Of a stretch of 64,000 nt of DNA, positions 45,744 to 56,900 are shown piece after piece. The position numbers and the translations under genes are program-made. How positions within the stretch are numbered: position 1 is the first letter of the stretch; each line of letters begins with the position of its first letter. Origin of the DNA: Calditrichia bacterium (GTDB lineage Bacteria > Calditrichota > Calditrichia > Calditrichales > J004); assembly GCA_020635035.1 (NCBI GenBank), contig JACKAO010000006.1, forward strand, positions 1 to 64,000. The letters run 5' to 3'. The notes beneath the pieces are model-generated. The model was not told the DNA's origin, did no database searches, and saw nothing but the letters and a program-made list of their open reading frames with translations.

Positions 45744-48011
45744 TCAAATCCTGAAAAGGTAAGACAGTTTCAGGAAAAATCCGCGTTGAGAACGGCGGTA
45801 ATTGTTAAAAAGCCAACCGCCTGTATAGTTATCATTACGCTGCTGAAGATCATTATATCCCAAAAAGACTACCGTTCCGGGCGAAGGAGTATAACTTGCC
45901 AGAAAGTTAAAATCCAGTTGTCCCGAATTCAGATAATCGAATGCCGGATCATCATATTTTTCCCGGACTTGTTCTCCAATAATCCGAAAAGCAATATTCT
46001 GATTTAATTGATAAGTGACTTTTAAACGCGGTATATCCTGGGTTAAGCCGTAATTAACTCCACCATTACCGCCGGTAAAACGGTAGTAACGATAAGAAAA
46101 CTCCATGTTAATAAAATCTAACGGTTTAAGAACCAGGGATGATGAATTATAGTTTATATATCCCAAAAAAGGCAGGGCTGAGTAATAATAAATTTCATCA
46201 CCTGTAAAGTGATGCAAATCCAGCTGAAGCCACTGAAAATAAGAGTTTTGTATATCAATCACATAATCATTTTTATTGAAATTTGATCCGTTATAAAATT
46301 CTTTTGAGTAGTAATATGTTAAAGTTAAATCTGTTTTAAAATCGAATTTCAAATTAATATAAGGCACAAGGTTATTCTCAATTACAGCGCCATTATAATC
46401 ATAAATTCTGGTAGTGTAAAAATAGGGCGTAAAGTTTTGCAAAGATCTGTCTTTCCATTGGAAATTATACCATGTCTGAATTCCTGCTTCACGAAATCCC
46501 TGGCTACTGATGTCTGCGCGTTCAATAAAACCGTTCTCCACGCGGAAGTCCGGAGCATAATCATTATAGAAGAGCTGAATATTCCAGTTATCTGATGTAT
46601 GAAAAAAGTTACCATAAAAAGCAGGATCCTGTATCGATTTAGTACTGTTAAGATCTTTGGTTTGAGAATAGAGCCCCTGCACTGTAAATACATAATTTGA
46701 TGTAATTGCAAAGCGGCCATCCAGCCCGTAGACCCTGTTAAAACTGTCTTCAAATTCGCGATCCGTTGCCAGAAAGCCGACACTGCTGTTTTCAAGAATA
46801 TTGCGTTTTACACGTAAAATGTTGTTTAAACTTTTCTTATCACCATATTTCTTATCCAGCCCATTCAGATAGGTCGAATATTCGGGCATCCAGTAATAGA
46901 GACCATTCTGATTTGTTTTTTCGATTAAATAATCCCTGGAACCCTGGTATTCATCCAGTGTACTGAGCAATCCTATGGAATAATCACCGCTGCGCCCGCT
47001 AAGTTTAATCCCGGCCAAAGGATTGACAATCTGACGGGTATAAACAGCCTGAATAGGTGTTTCGAAAATCTCTGTACCTTCAAGGAAAAATGGCCGTTTT
47101 TCCTTAAAGTAAAGGGGTTTGATGCGATTGACATCGATTTTGTTTTCGTCGGATTCAATTTGGCTGAAATCCGGATTAAAGGTAACATCAAGGTTTAGTC
47201 CGGAAGTAACGCCAAATTTTACATTTAAGCCGGGTTCCCCTTTTATGGGACCATCTTTTAACTCATTAGCGGTAAGGACATCTCTTCTGAATGACGAAAA
47301 TTCCGGTAGAATCTCAAGACGCTTTCCCGTTTTAATTGAATGTATCTCCTGAAGTTTTCCGAACTGCCCAACCCATTCGGTTGAGTTTCTTGTAAATGCC
47401 GGCCATACAACGTCATGGTTTAAAAATTGAGTCCTGCGCATCACCCCAAGGCGCCAGTTCATAACATTTTTATCAGGAAAGTTTAGACTGCTAAACGGTA
47501 TTCGGGATTCTACGATATAACCTTTTTGGAAAATGCGGCCTTTCGATTCAAAAATAAAATCAGGTTTGAAATCTTCACCAACATGCTCTGTAAAAATTCC
47601 ATCGGCCTGGATGCCATAAGGATTAAATGCAAACTGGTAGGCATATTTGCCATCATCAAAGGTATCCAAATATAAAATTACAAAGTCATCTTCAAAGATT
47701 TCATCGCGTTTGGCAACCGTTGCCCGAATATTGGAAGGGTCATCATAAAAACAAATCAGTGCAAGATATAAATAGTCCCTGTCATAGCCCAGAAAGAGCG
47801 CGGTTTTTTCATCCGCAGGCTGGCCTTCTACCGGTTGTAATGTGTAAAAATCAGTGATACGTGTTGCAGATTTCCAGGCTTCATCGTTCAGATACCCGTC
47901 AATAAAAATATTCTCGGAAAGTGAGTTTAATACAATATTTTTGCTGCCTGCGTAAAGATCAGATACAATTAAAGCGGCAACACTAAAAATGAAGAGAAAC
48001 CATGCTCTCAT
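45744..48011 (-). CDS. CBM9-like / DUF5916 outer-membrane protein
   Basis: The protein has 755 residues with a signal peptide ending YA followed by Gly (not Gln). The first ~200 residues are a CBM9-like beta-sandwich (IFIDGYLNDEAWKSATRITDF). DUF5916 follows: MNWRLGVMRRTQF, FNPDFSQIESDENKID, KRPFFLEGTEIF and IGLLSTLDEY. The C-terminal ~400 residues are amphipathic strands ending YLFRI, fitting an outer-membrane barrel. It may bind or act on a sugar-like or dye-like ligand; function is unproven. It is probably its own transcript. Confidence 0.85.
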   Translation of the reverse strand: MRAWFLFIFSVAALIVSDLYAGSKNIVLNSLSENIFIDGYLNDEAWKSATRITDFYTLQPVEGQPADEKTALFLGYDRDYLYLALICFYDDPSNIRATVAKRDEIFEDDFVILYLDTFDDGKYAYQFAFNPYGIQADGIFTEHVGEDFKPDFIFESKGRIFQKGYIVESRIPFSSLNFPDKNVMNWRLGVMRRTQFLNHDVVWPAFTRNSTEWVGQFGKLQEIHSIKTGKRLEILPEFSSFRRDVLTANELKDGPIKGEPGLNVKFGVTSGLNLDVTFNPDFSQIESDENKIDVNRIKPLYFKEKRPFFLEGTEIFETPIQAVYTRQIVNPLAGIKLSGRSGDYSIGLLSTLDEYQGSRDYLIEKTNQNGLYYWMPEYSTYLNGLDKKYGDKKSLNNILRVKRNILENSSVGFLATDREFEDSFNRVYGLDGRFAITSNYVFTVQGLYSQTKDLNSTKSIQDPAFYGNFFHTSDNWNIQLFYNDYAPDFRVENGFIERADISSQGFREAGIQTWYNFQWKDRSLQNFTPYFYTTRIYDYNGAVIENNLVPYINLKFDFKTDLTLTYYYSKEFYNGSNFNKNDYVIDIQNSYFQWLQLDLHHFTGDEIYYYSALPFLGYINYNSSSLVLKPLDFINMEFSYRYYRFTGGNGGVNYGLTQDIPRLKVTYQLNQNIAFRIIGEQVREKYDDPAFDYLNSGQLDFNFLASYTPSPGTVVFLGYNDLQQRNDNYTGGWLFNNYRRSQRGFFLKLSYLFRI

Positions 48012-48032
48012 TCTTATCCCTCGCTAAAGCGG

Positions 48033-49112
48033 TTATTTCTTAACAGAAAATAATGAGATTAATCCAAGTGCTAAAAAGATCAGATTTCCAAGCCATGCGG
48101 CAAGAAAAGGTTCCAATGTCCCCTGGTGGCCTAATACTTGTCCAAAACGAATTATAATAAAAAAGGAGAAACTTATGAGCAGGCTTAAACCAAAGCTCAG
48201 GCCAATACCACCGCGTCTTTTCCTTGATGCGAAGGGTGCGCCAATCAAAACTACTATGAAGTTAGCAAACGGTAATGCAATTTTCAAATGTCTTTCAACA
48301 AGCCATTTTCTGGGGTCTGCACTAATAGCACGTAATTCTTCAATAAATGTGTTTAGTTCAGCATAACTCATTTCTTCCGGTTTTTTCTGCACATCCATCA
48401 GATTCACGGGCCTGACTCTGCTGTTGCTGATAACGGTATCCTTTTTAAACCAGACTTTCTCGGAATCTGCATAAAAGCGTCGTATGTTTGCATCCTGTAA
48501 AACCCAGCTGCTATCGCGCCAGGTCATTGTTTTTGCATCAATACGTTCGGTTAAAACAGAACCGGAAAAGGTTTGCAGGCTGATATCGCGTGCCTGATTT
48601 TTCCTGCCATTAAAATATTTGATGGCCATTTTACGATTGTCTGTATCCTGCACATAAATATTATTACGAAGCTGTCCGGTGTTGCGGGGATTCTTTTTTA
48701 TATCGTACCGTTCAAGATCAAGACGGCTTTGATTCGCAGCAGGGACGACATATTCATTAAAAAATCCGGAGCCGATACTTATTAAAAACGCACTTATAAA
48801 CAACGGGCTTAAAATTCTGTATAGACTTACACCGGATGAAAGCTGTGCAATAATTTCATTATGCTGCGCAAGATTGCTCACAGCAAATAATACTGCCAAC
48901 AACATGGCTACAGGTAATGTCAGGCTGATGATGTAGGGAATAAAATAAAAATAATAAAGAAAAAACTGTTGCAGAGATGCGCCATTATCGATAAATGTCG
49001 AAATTTCTTCGATCATATTAATGACGACAAATATGATGATCCATCCACTAACTGCCACAAAGAGATTTATAATAAATTTTTTAAGCAGGTATCTTTCTAA
49101 TCTATAAATCAT
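48033..49112 (-). CDS. lptG: LptF/LptG-family lipopolysaccharide export permease (LptG position)
   Basis: The protein has 359 residues: RYLLKKFIINLFVAVSGWIIIF at the start, a periplasmic jellyroll domain (~130-250) and three C-terminal helices (LPFANFIVVLIGAPFASRKRRGGIG). With LptF it forms the inner-membrane channel of the LptB2FG ABC exporter that lifts lipopolysaccharide into the Lpt bridge. It overlaps the LptF-like gene upstream by four bases. The LptG/LptF labels are assigned from order and length only. Confidence 0.85.
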   Translation of the reverse strand: MIYRLERYLLKKFIINLFVAVSGWIIIFVVINMIEEISTFIDNGASLQQFFLYYFYFIPYIISLTLPVAMLLAVLFAVSNLAQHNEIIAQLSSGVSLYRILSPLFISAFLISIGSGFFNEYVVPAANQSRLDLERYDIKKNPRNTGQLRNNIYVQDTDNRKMAIKYFNGRKNQARDISLQTFSGSVLTERIDAKTMTWRDSSWVLQDANIRRFYADSEKVWFKKDTVISNSRVRPVNLMDVQKKPEEMSYAELNTFIEELRAISADPRKWLVERHLKIALPFANFIVVLIGAPFASRKRRGGIGLSFGLSLLISFSFFIIIRFGQVLGHQGTLEPFLAAWLGNLIFLALGLISLFSVKK

Positions 49113-50578
49113 TCGGTTGAATCACTCCCGGAGCGGTCGAAAATTTTAGCCAGCTTTTTGAGACGATCCCAATTGATAAAGGAGCTCTCCCGCACAGCAC
49201 GCCATATTAAATAAATCCCGGCAAAGAAGACAATAACATTAGGTGCCCACATCGCCCAGAATGGTGATAGCAGTTCGCGATCGGCGAGTTTTTCTCCCCC
49301 AATCAGGAAGGCCCAGTATAGCACAAAAAATCCCAGACTTAGTGTGATTGCAATGCCCATACTGCCTTTTCGTGCCATAATGCCCAGGGGAGCGCCTACT
49401 AATACAAACATCAGGCTGGCAAAGGGAATAGACAATTTTTTGTAAATTTCCACTTCATACTTATTGATATTCTTTTTGTAGTTTGAATACAAACTGAGAT
49501 TGGTCTTCATTTTTACAGCGTGTCTGTCTGCTGTACGCATGGCTTTTAAATAGGCATTCCGCCACTGAACAGGCGTAAATTCAGGGATTGAATCACGTGC
49601 AACTTCTGCAACAAGGGTATCGTTGTTTAAGAGTTCCAGAAGCCTGTCAATGCTTTTGAAGTTTTGCGCAAGATCTTCTTTGATTTTGTCAGCCTGAATA
49701 GTTGCCTGGGTTCTGTTTTTTTCAACTTCGGCCTGCATCTGGGAAATATTCATTTCACGGTCGCTTCGGTAGTTGCTGTCTGTTTCTTCCAGCTCAAAGT
49801 CTTTAGCGGGAATATTTACAATGTGGCGCTGAAATTCGGAGCGCTGGTATTCTTCAATTTTTTTAAAGTCCAGTTCGTGAAATTCTCCCCTGAATAACGT
49901 AAAGATCAGAGCCTTTTTTTGCGGAGAATATACCATGTAGCCTTCTTCTGCATTGATGGTGGTTGTAACATCGGGGTCACTGCGGTCAAAAATGGTTACA
50001 TTCTTAAGCCGATCAATCTGATCATGATTATCGTATTCGGGGCCAAGCAACCCGCCTAAATCAAGCCATTCATCCGGTAGTGGTTTTTCTATCTGATCCA
50101 CAACAAAAGCGAAATTGGAAAGCTCATAAAAAATATGTTCTTCAAGAGAAAGCGTAGGTTTTTTACGTTTAATTGCCTGGAACATCTTGCGTGCCGCATG
50201 ATTTGTATCGGGTAAAATCTGATCATTAAAGTAGACCATCACAAGGGTTAGAACAAACCCAAACATAAGTGAAGGACGGATGGAACGGTAAATACTGATC
50301 CCGCTGGATTTTAATATGGTGATTTCATTGTCAGCGGATAAACGTCCGTAAGCCATTAATACGGCAATCAGTGTAGCCATCGGTACAGCAAGCGCCAGCA
50401 TCCATGCCAGGTTTAGCATTATTAGCTGTATGATGGTGACAAACGATAACCCTTTACCAAAAATCTGGCCGATGTATTTTACAAGAAATTGCATCAGCAG
50501 GATAAACATGATAACTGCCAGGGCAAAAATAAACGGGCCGATATGTTCTTTTAATATATAGCGGTTTAAAATTTTCAT
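49109..50578 (-). CDS. lptF: LptF/LptG-family lipopolysaccharide export permease with coiled-coil insert (LptF position)
   Basis: The protein has 489 residues, some 110 more than common LptF. The ends match: MKILNRYILKEHIGPFIFAL and SIPFASLMFVLVGAPLGIMARKGSMG. The extra sits in the periplasmic region at ~255-375 and is a charged helix-rich stretch (MNISQMQAEVEKNRTQATIQ, ADRHAVKMKTNLSLYSNYKK). The periplasmic domain normally contacts LptC and LptA, so the insert could alter that contact. This is the first gene of the pair and is divergent from sprA. Confidence 0.88.
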   Translation of the reverse strand: MKILNRYILKEHIGPFIFALAVIMFILLMQFLVKYIGQIFGKGLSFVTIIQLIMLNLAWMLALAVPMATLIAVLMAYGRLSADNEITILKSSGISIYRSIRPSLMFGFVLTLVMVYFNDQILPDTNHAARKMFQAIKRKKPTLSLEEHIFYELSNFAFVVDQIEKPLPDEWLDLGGLLGPEYDNHDQIDRLKNVTIFDRSDPDVTTTINAEEGYMVYSPQKKALIFTLFRGEFHELDFKKIEEYQRSEFQRHIVNIPAKDFELEETDSNYRSDREMNISQMQAEVEKNRTQATIQADKIKEDLAQNFKSIDRLLELLNNDTLVAEVARDSIPEFTPVQWRNAYLKAMRTADRHAVKMKTNLSLYSNYKKNINKYEVEIYKKLSIPFASLMFVLVGAPLGIMARKGSMGIAITLSLGFFVLYWAFLIGGEKLADRELLSPFWAMWAPNVIVFFAGIYLIWRAVRESSFINWDRLKKLAKIFDRSGSDSTE

Positions 50579-50956
50579 TTACAAATCAAGATACCAGATA
50601 TGTTTTTTTCTTTCAGAAATTTACTCTTTTACTAAAAAGATTCTTCATTTATCCATAATATGATTTTAAAACGTGGCAATATATAAAAAAAGGGTAATCT
50701 AAACTAATCAAATCGCTGTAGTGCCTGCAGATTGCTGTTACGGGTTCGAATATCCAGGAACAATAAAAAACAGGTGATGTATCAGCAAAAGAACTATAAG
50801 AATCCAGGTTACCTGGCGGAGAAATAAAAAGGTCTTGAAATACAAGACCGATCACCCTAAATTCCAAACCTGCAACATTTTCAAATCATAATGGAGGAAG
50901 TCCCTATATAGCCATTGCTACTGTTAAGTAAATTTTTGTAAGACTAATCGATTTTT
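50579..50956. other. Intergenic region between lptF and sprA, with hairpins
   Basis: This 378-base divergent gap has no coding frame I accept. It holds two small inverted elements: CCAGGTTACCTGG at 50804-50816 and GGTCTTG-AAATA-CAAGACC at 50831-50849, both in the sprA leader. GGAGGA at 50892-50897 is followed by only a six-codon frame, ATGGAGGAAGTCCCTATATAG from 50889. The promoters of both genes must lie here, but I cannot place them. A tRNA-like GGTTCGAA near 50743 is not part of a tRNA fold. Confidence 0.45.
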
Positions 50957-53900
50957 ATGACAGATAAAAAACAGGGACTGAGACTCCGGTATTCTGCCCT
51001 TTCGGCGTTACTGTTTCTCATACTTTCATCAGAAACTGTGTTTGGCCAGATGGGGATGGAACTTCCGCCGCCACCCAAAACAGTTAATCTTTTTGAAGAA
51101 GAATTATTCGGACTTGAAAAGTATTCCGTCGATTCCACCTTCTTTGCACTCAAACCAGGCGCTTACAAAAGATCTGTTACACTGGATTCAACCGGTCAGT
51201 ACATCTCAATCAAAGAATCTATCGATGATGTGGAGTTTTATTTTCCGGCTGTACTTGATTTGGATACTTACGTGGAGCGCCGTCTTGCTTTTAACGAAAG
51301 AGAGTTGTTCAAGCGAAAATTCAGTGATGCTATTCTTAATCAAAAAGAAGCCGAATTTGGCGCCATCGAGCTGGATATTCCTTTTAGAATTAAGAGTGAG
51401 ACGTTTACCCGTATTTTCGGTTCAGACCGAATAAGTCTGCGTGTTACGGGAAATATTTCCTTCGATTTATCGGGCAGAACGGAAGAGCGCTCCGGTTCAG
51501 CCACCAGTGCCCGTGAAAATCAGAATACATTCAGCCCGCGTTTTAACCAGACGCAACAGTTTACTGTTGAAGGAAAAATCGGTGAAAAGGTAACCGTTTC
51601 TGTTCAGCAAAACAGTGAAGCTGTAACTGATATTGAAAACACCCTGAAGCTGCGTTACGATGGCGATGAAGACGAAATCGTTGAAAAGATTGAAGCCGGG
51701 AACGTGTCACTATCACTGCCGTCAACCAAATATGTAATTTTTGGCGGTTCAAATAAAGGACTGTTTGGTTTAAAAGCTGATCTGCGAATGGGTAACCTGT
51801 TTATGACCACTATCGCTTCTCTTGAACGTGGCGAGCAGCAGGAATTAAAAATATCCGGTAGCTCAAGCTCGGCAACATCCACCGTAAAAGATATTAATTT
51901 TATTCAAAACCGTTACTTTTTTGTTGATTCCACCTACCGTAATAATTTTGAAAAGGGTTTTACTTCCGATCTGCAGCAGTTTATTTATACCGAAGGAACA
52001 GATATAACACAGCTGGAAGTCTGGCTTTCTGTTAATTCCACGGATGACCAGGCAAAGCAGGGGATTGCTGCAATTGATCCGCAACCTTATGAAGGTTATG
52101 ATTTTAATGACCTTGTTCTTACAGATAGTGATAATGGCAAAGTGGACAAAGGTACTTTTATCCGTCTAAGCCAGGAACAGTATAATTTTGATCCCTACAG
52201 GGGTTTTTTCTGGCTGAATCAGAATGTGGATAATAACACACTGCTTGCTGTTTCTTATGCTACTTCAAATGGCTTAAAATATGGGACGCTGCTGGAAGAC
52301 GACACAACAAGTACCGTTATTCTGAAAATGATCAAACCAAAGCAGATGGTTCCGCCGACAGATAACCCGGCTTTTAAAGATACCTGGAAACTGATGATGC
52401 GCAATGTTTACTCGCTGGGTGGCTCAAATATAGAGTCTGAAGGTTTTGAAATGCAGATCCAGACGATCAATGAACAAAGCCAGAACCAGGGAGAAAAAAC
52501 ATTTCTTACACTGCTTGGTTTGGATATTGTGGATGAAAATGGGGGACCCGGCTCCGATGAAAAAGTCGACCAGAATCCCTACATCATTGACCGGGCAAAG
52601 GGGATATTGATTTTCCCGACGTTACAGCCATTTGATCCTTTAGAAGGCAGTATTTTCCCCGGGCTGATCGACCAGAATCGTGTAAAAATGTATAACCTGT
52701 CGCAGACAAATACTTCGGCGTTGCAGTCTGCAAGTAAATTTGAAATGATTATCACATCCAAAAGTACAAAATCCACTTTTGATCTTGGCTTTTATGTACT
52801 GGAAGGCAGCGAAGTTGTTACACTGAATGGCAGAAACCTGGAACGCGAAAAAGATTATATTATCGATTACTTCAGCGGACAATTAACACTTATCTCAAAT
52901 GAAGCAAAACGTTCCAGTGCCGATTTAAGTATCAAATATGAACGAGCCAATCTCTTCCAGCTTGATAAAAAGACAATCCTTGGCGGACGGCTGGAATATC
53001 GTTTTTTGGATGACTCATTTATCGGGATGACCGGTTTATACCTGAATAAATCAACCGTAGACCGTCGTGTGCGGGTGGGACAGGAGCCATTCCAGAATTT
53101 TGTGTGGGATGTGAATGCAGCCTTTAAATTTAAGCCGCGTTTTCTTACGGACATGATGGATGCTCTTCCGCTTGTTGAAACCAGTGATGAATCACGTTTT
53201 GAAATTGAAGGCGAATTTGCACAAGTGCTTCCAAATCCCAATACTCTGAACAATACATCTACCGGTGATGATAATGGTGTTGCCTATATTGATGATTTTG
53301 AAGCCAGTAAACGTACTACAACACTGGGTATCCGCTACAGAACATGGTCCCCTGCAAGCGCACCCGTAAAACTGGGCGAAGCCGGATTTGTAAACAATCC
53401 GGTTATGGCAGAAAAAAGCCGTGCGCGATTTACCTGGTTTAATCCGTACAATCAGACACCGATAAAAGAAATCTGGCCTGAGCGTGATGTAAATGCCCAG
53501 ACAGGTCAAACAACAGACGTGCTTGGCCTTGAGTTCTGGCGTGAAGAAGGTGCAGATCCTGACAGTGCCTGGGGTGGCATCATGCGGTCGACAGCAAGCT
53601 TTCCGGATCAGCAAAAAACAAAATACATCGAGTTGTGGGTAAAGGGTTACACGGGCAGAATCAATATCGATGTCGGTACGATTTCTGAAGATTATTATGT
53701 ACGTGGTCAAAATTACCGTGGCCAGCCAAGTTTGGGTAACCTGAACACAGAAGACCGCAACACCAACGGGCTTCTGGAAGATAATGAAGATACGGGGATT
53801 GATGGAATTCCGAATGGTCAGCCGGGCGATGATCCGTTTGATGACTGGAACGAGCCCAATCGCGGCGTGCTGGATCGTCCGGATGGTGTGGATTACACAG

Positions 53901-56900
53901 GGGTAAACGGAACAGAAGGAAATGGTAATGCCCGTGGTGCACGTTACCCGGATACGGAAGACCTTGACGGCGACGGCCAGCTGAATGTATTTAATAATTA
54001 CTATACATATTCATTTTCCCTGGACTCCAATGATGTGGAAGCACGACAGTGGATTACAGGCTCCACCAGCAAAGACGGCCGTGTGCTCTGGCGTCAGTTC
54101 CGCATCCCGCTGTCACAACCCAGTGACAGTGTCGGTAATCCTGATCGTACTTTCCAGCAGGTGCTCAACACCCGTTTGTGGGTTGATGATATTCAGAATA
54201 CAGAACCTAAGCGTATTTACCTGGCAACGTTTGATTTTGTGGGTAACGAATGGGAAGAAGAAGGCTATCGCACCCCGACTCTTGCAGATACATTGACCGG
54301 TTCTGATCTTACTGATTTTGTTAAAGATGATTCTGTTTTTACTCTTACAACTTACAATACTGAAGAAAATGCTGTAGACCTGGGGCCGACAGCACCGGAT
54401 CCATATGATTCACCGCCCGGTGTAAGCGGGGTTCGTGATCGTATTACAAATGCTGTTTCAAAAGAACAATCACTTGTTATGCGTTTTGAAAATCTTCCGG
54501 CAGGAGCTATCGCTGAAGCCCGGAAAACATTATACAGCAAACTGGACCTGGTCAATTACAGCCGCATGAAGATGTTCCTTTACGGCAGCAGGCGCAGTGA
54601 TCCTATTATTCCTGAGAATCCGGATGTGGATAGTTCCAAAATACAGTTTTACATTAGATTTGGAGCGGATGATAATAATTATTATGAATATGGCCAGGAT
54701 ATTTACCAGGGCTGGAATAAACGTAACAGGATGGATATAGATCTCGATGGGCTTGCATCGCTCACAGCTGCCAAAAATAAAGCCACAAGAAAAATATTCC
54801 TGGCCGGTTCACCCGGCGGCTATTATCTTTCCCGCGGGAACGCCAGTTTAAAAACGATCCGTTATTTTACTATTGGTATAAAAAATAAAAACAGCCAGTC
54901 TTTTACCGGTGAAATATGGCTCGATGAGTTACGACTTTCTGATGTGCGTAAAAATTCAGCGACTGCTTTGCGTGTAAAAACCAACCTGAAACTTGCCGAT
55001 GTTGCGCGCTTTACAGCTGAATGGGAAAGTCAGGATGCGGATTTCCATAATATAAGCACACAGTTTGGTGATGGGAGTACAACAGAACGTCAGAACTATT
55101 CAGGAAATATCTATCTCGACAAATTCTTACCGGCATCCTGGGACTTGTCTTTACCGGTTGATGCACGTGCATCATTCAGCCGCAGTATCCCGAAATACCT
55201 GCCTAACACAGATGACCTGACAGGATATCAGAATGATACATTTACTAAAAAGGTGGAATCACTGTTCGGTTTGAGAAAACTGCCGGATGAGATCGAAGAA
55301 CAATCCACTATCAGTGAGACATACGGTATCGGAACAACCATTAAAAAACGTGGTAAATCGCAGCATTGGCTGCCCAAGTACACGATTGATGAAATGTCTC
55401 TCGATTTTGACTATGCTAAACAAAACCGTTCAAGCTGGGATATCAAGTATAACCGTTCCATTTCTTACAAAGAGCGTTATTCGTATCGTATCCCGTTCAG
55501 TAATAAAAATTATGTTGAACCGTTCTCATTTACTCGTTCAATTCCTGTTTTAAAAGAGATTTATGATACCAAGGTTTATTATTCTCCCACTAACATTACC
55601 ATGAATCTCAGTGTTTCTGATACTGAAACAGAAAATCTCAGGCGTGACAGTACTGCACAAATTTCTCGGACTCAGAACACGGGAACAACACGCTCCCTGA
55701 GTACCAGCTACAAGCTTTTCCAGAATATGACGTTTAACTTTTCCAGGACGCATATTACGGATGCAGATTTTGACTCGACTTCCCGGCTGCAGTTGTATAA
55801 AAATATATTTTCTAAACTGGATTTTGGCCGTGAGACAGATGTGACACAGAAGTTTGGTGCAGACTATAAACCTTCCTTATTCTCATGGCTGCAGCCCGAC
55901 TTCAGTTTTGATTCAAATTTCCGTTACCAGCTTGTGCAGGGATATAAATATAAACAGGCTGTGAACCGTACATCGAAACGTATCGGCGCCACTTTTAATC
56001 CCAACAAACTGGTTAATTTGATTTATACACCCGAAAAAGACACAAAATCCAGTGGGCGAAGGGGACGTCCGCGGCCCAAACCTAAAACAGGGGATGATAA
56101 AAAAGAAGGGGAAGATGAAGAAGATGCCGATGAGAGTAAAGGCATATCGATCCCAAATCCGCTGATTATGATTTACAATGTTTTTGATTCCTGGTCGAGC
56201 ATTAAATTTAATTATTCCATAGATAACAGCATCACAAATCAATACCTGACAGACATTCCCAAATGGGATTACCAGCTTGGTTTTACAAATAATCCGGGTG
56301 TACCGCAAGACCAAAGTCTCCTGGAAGAAGGGATTGTTCTGCAGGCACCTTCCATTCAAAAATCTAACAATCTGCGCACATCAACATCTATTAATATCGG
56401 AAAGCAGATCCGTGCAAACTTTAACCATGATTACCGCACCAGCGAAGCCATCAGCCAGAACGGGCAAAGTAAACAGGGTGGAACAAGTATTTCCTTCCTG
56501 GCATTGGGAGATGACCCGCTCAAAGATTTTAAAGGCGTCAGCAGCGATATCCGCCGTTTTGTTCCGGATTGGAATGTTCAGGTAAGCGGTTTGGAAGAAT
56601 ATCTGTTTTTTAAAGATTTTGCTCAATCGATTACGCTCGATCATGGGCATAACGGTAAATATGATGAAAAGAATAAACTCAGCACAGACCGCACCCGTTT
56701 TGAGCCGTATCAGCAGACTTTTACCAACAGCTGGTCACCGCTTTTAGGATTTAATATTCGAACGGTGTGGGGAGTTTCTACTACAATAAGAGCAAATAAC
56801 AGTACCAATTATTCATATCAGACATCCGGTGGCGCCACACGTACCGAAAACAATTCGTTTACAATAACCATGAACTATTCAAAATCCACCGGTTTTAGGA

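Noticed and set aside
50730..50770. tRNA gene, from GGGTTCGAATATCC
   Set aside because: The T-loop-like bases are not flanked by a pairing T stem, anticodon arm or acceptor stem ending in CCA.
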